From Bacteroidota bacterium (GTDB lineage: Bacteria > Bacteroidota > Bacteroidia > Chitinophagales > Chitinophagaceae): a stretch of DNA of 64,000 nt. A model generated the notes under the pieces. The model saw nothing but the letters and a program-made list of their open reading frames with translations. It ran no database searches and was not told the origin of the DNA. The DNA lies in the NCBI GenBank assembly GCA_018266555.1, contig JAFEAF010000010.1:169889-233888 (forward strand), in the 5' to 3' direction. Of the stretch, positions 62,115-64,000 are shown piece by piece (position 1 is the first letter of the stretch; every line of letters starts with the position of its first letter). Position numbers and translations under genes: made by a program.

Positions 62115-63680
62115 TTAACGTTTTTGTCTCTGGGCTTTCCAGTAATTTCCTGTTTTGCGGGCATTGCCTTCAGGGCTACCCATCCGATCCATAGCACAAC
62201 GGAAACCTAAAGTACTCAATGATTGATCCTCCTCTAAGTAGCGGCGGGTGCCCGGGCTTAACCAATAAGGCATATCAGCCCAACTGCCGCCTTTATACAC
62301 TCTTGATTTATCACTGATCAGGGTAGTGATACCATATCCATAAGATGATTGCGATAAACTATCACCATCGAGGAAGTTAATTACATTACCCCTTTGATAA
62401 TTACGGCGGCCGGCACTTTCTTTATCTGTAACATCCACTTTCACTACATGACCCAGGCTGTCTATTTTAGCTTCACCGGTAGTGGGATCTGTATAAACTT
62501 TTTGAAATTTATTGCCACGATATGCTGCGACATCATCAACATCCATTGAACTGAGTGGGCGATATACGTCAGCAACCCATTCACTCACATTTCCTGCCAT
62601 ATTGTAGAGTCCATAGGAATTCGGGAAATAAGATTTAACAGGAGCCGTATAAAAAGCACGGTCATTCAATCCACCGGCCACACCGGCCACGTCGCCATTT
62701 CCACGTTTGAAGTTTGCAAGGAATTCACCCTGCCAGCTTCCATGCTTTGTTTCACGAAGACCATTTACATTTTGTGCCCAGGGATAAACCTGCTTGTTCA
62801 TAACTAACTCTTCTCCCCGTTTTCCTTCTTTTTTACTTGGCCTGGGATTTTGTGCGATATATCCATAAGCAGCATATTCCCACTCGTCTTCACGGGGCAG
62901 GCGGTAAGCAGGAAGTAATATTCCATCTTCCATAGTTACTGTTGTTCTGGGCTGCCCTTGCGATGTTTTCAGAGGATTCTTTTTAGAAGTAGCTGTTTTA
63001 CCCGGTGCAGCAGTGTATAATCCTAATAAATAAGATTCTGTTGTGAAATTATTTTCCTGCTGCTGGCTTTGAAGTGTTTGTTTATTGATATATCCTTTCT
63101 GCAGTAAGATACCTTCGTTTACCCTATCGCCTCTCCACAAGCAAAAATCATGTGCCTGTCTCCAGCTGACCCCTACAACCGGATAATCATTGAAACTGGG
63201 ATGACGGAAATAATATTCCACCATAGGTTCATTATAACTTAATTCGCTTCTCCATACTAATGTATCAGGCAAAGCAGCATCAATAATTTTTTTATTGGCA
63301 GGGTCTGAAGGATCAAAAATTCTTTCTAACCAGTGTATATATTCACGGTAGTGAACATTGGCTACTTCAGTTCGGTCCATATAAAATGATGGAACAGACA
63401 CACGGCGGGGTATATTGTCCCAGTTGCCCATTACATCATCATCAGTCTGGCCCATTACAAAGGTTCCCCCCTGAACGAGTACAAGACCTGGTCCCGTGCC
63501 TTGTTCTTTGGACTTGGCTACCTGGTAGCCACCCATGTTTTTGTCATTGTAATTCCATCCGGTGGCTTCGGATTTATCATATTTCTTTTTTCCGAAAAGG
63601 CCTTTGCCTTTACAGGAAGCCAGCAAAATAATTGCGGATAATAGGATTGTCAGATTTTTCACTTTCATAGTTTTTTGCAT
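62115..63680 (-). CDS. gldJ: Gliding motility lipoprotein GldJ (SUMF1/FGE-like)
   Basis: 521 residues. A lipoprotein signal with LLASC (Cys23 from ATG 63680; ATG 63668 is an alternative) is followed by a formylglycine-enzyme-like domain: VLVQGGTFVMGQTDDDVMG, SFYMDRTEVANVHYREYIHWLERIF, VGVSWRQAHDFCLWRG, RLPREDEWEYAA, NVSEWVADVYRP and GGSWADMPYWLSPGTRRYLEED, ending in LGFRCAMDRMG. Both GldJ and GldK have this domain. The neighbourhood (murF on one side, porU divergent on the other) matches gldJ in Flavobacterium. It is an outer-membrane-associated type IX secretion component. Confidence 0.9.
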   Translation of the reverse strand: MQKTMKVKNLTILLSAIILLASCKGKGLFGKKKYDKSEATGWNYNDKNMGGYQVAKSKEQGTGPGLVLVQGGTFVMGQTDDDVMGNWDNIPRRVSVPSFYMDRTEVANVHYREYIHWLERIFDPSDPANKKIIDAALPDTLVWRSELSYNEPMVEYYFRHPSFNDYPVVGVSWRQAHDFCLWRGDRVNEGILLQKGYINKQTLQSQQQENNFTTESYLLGLYTAAPGKTATSKKNPLKTSQGQPRTTVTMEDGILLPAYRLPREDEWEYAAYGYIAQNPRPSKKEGKRGEELVMNKQVYPWAQNVNGLRETKHGSWQGEFLANFKRGNGDVAGVAGGLNDRAFYTAPVKSYFPNSYGLYNMAGNVSEWVADVYRPLSSMDVDDVAAYRGNKFQKVYTDPTTGEAKIDSLGHVVKVDVTDKESAGRRNYQRGNVINFLDGDSLSQSSYGYGITTLISDKSRVYKGGSWADMPYWLSPGTRRYLEEDQSLSTLGFRCAMDRMGSPEGNARKTGNYWKAQRQKR

Positions 63681-63847
63681 AAACCTGTGAATTGGAATAA
63701 ATTTAACGCCGGATGAGGGAAAATATTGTACCTGAATTCAGGATTTGTCCGACGTTGTTGCGAATATATACACTTTCAATAATAACAGAAACGCAGAAAT
63801 ACTTTTTTGGGTATGTAAAATCCCTATTTATCAGAGATTTGGCCGTT

Positions 63848-64000
63848 ATGAAACGCAACCGTAAAATGTTTTGTTTGGGGATACTTTTTTTTCTATCAAC
63901 GGTATCAATGGCACAACGGACTTACCTGCCAAATTCTGTATTAAGCAACGGCAACTGGTATAAGATTGCAATTAAAAATCCCGGAATTTATAAAATGGAC
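63848..64000 (+). CDS. porU: Type IX secretion C-terminal signal peptidase PorU, N-terminal fragment (runs off the right edge)
   Basis: Only 51 codons are present. A signal peptide ends at STVSMAQ, followed by RTYLPNSVLSNGNWYKIAIKNPGIYKMD; the WYKIAI-x5-YK-MD start is characteristic of the PorU N-terminus. The catalytic cysteine protease part lies outside the window. The divergent neighbour is gldJ, the known partner arrangement. PorU cuts and anchors type IX cargo such as the three sorting-tailed proteins at 28-37 kb. Confidence 0.75.
   Translation, partial: MKRNRKMFCLGILFFLSTVSMAQRTYLPNSVLSNGNWYKIAIKNPGIYKMD

Noticed and set aside
62800-62840. C-rich stretch in gldJ as a type A copy
   Set aside because: No hairpin arms or ACTTT-like tail in the right order; it encodes a lysine-rich loop that is variable in the family.
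1-64000. CRISPR arrays, insertion sequences, prophage genes, rRNA
   Set aside because: No regularly spaced repeats, transposase or phage-like proteins, or rRNA segments were found on either strand.

Overview
The window (about 40% G+C by eye) comes from a Bacteroidota chromosome, most likely Chitinophagaceae or a close relative. The support is gliding/type IX secretion genes (gldF, gldG, gldJ, porU), large secreted proteins ending in type IX sorting domains, -7 boxes of the TAnnTTTG type, a MurF-Alr fusion and a eukaryote-like IleRS. The placement is inferred from gene content. I see no phage, insertion sequence or CRISPR array.

Layout. 1-10.2 kb: a complete C5 heme pathway. hemA-hemC-hemD-hemE-hemF-hemB-hemL run leftwards (hemL leaves the window), hemH-hemJ run rightwards from a shared divergent region, and hemN follows on the minus strand. 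10.4-18.8 kb: ileS, a DksA/TraR-like gene, a YcxB-like membrane protein, a GNAT enzyme, acpP-fabF-rnc and methylmalonyl-CoA epimerase. 19-27.9 kb: iscS-iscU-iscA, gldF-gldG, terC, a murF-alr fusion and lspA. 28-37.4 kb: two tandem paralogous secreted proteins and a divergent PQQ-type sugar dehydrogenase, which share an N-terminal module and carry type IX sorting tails. 38.1-39.5 kb: fumC. 39.6-50.6 kb: a seven-gene glycan-degradation run (GH35, GH29 with PA14, GH95-like, Gfo/Idh/MocA oxidoreductase, DUF1080, alkaline-phosphatase-superfamily enzyme, second GH29) that suggests breakdown of fucosylated galactosides, with an oxidative 3-keto step possible. 51-64 kb: dCMP deaminase, enoyl-CoA hydratase with a free-standing B12-binding subunit, a GT39-type membrane transferase, aldo/keto reductase, gltX, a polysaccharide deacetylase, a lipoprotein, tatD, tRNA-Ser(GGA), a DUF983 protein, murF, gldJ and the start of porU.

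The most unusual signal is a set of short palindromic repeats inside conserved housekeeping genes, in frame and without stops. ileS appears to hold five copies of a C-rich/G-rich hairpin element ending in ACTTT-like bases, plus one CCTGCC-type element. hemF and hemA each hold a CCTGCC-type element, and hemE holds a perfect 16-bp palindrome. Each lies where the protein has roughly 5-17 residues more than I remember in relatives (one ileS site is in a variable region). They resemble in concept the Rickettsia palindromic elements, but the sequences are different. Family lengths and alignments here are from memory, not computed.
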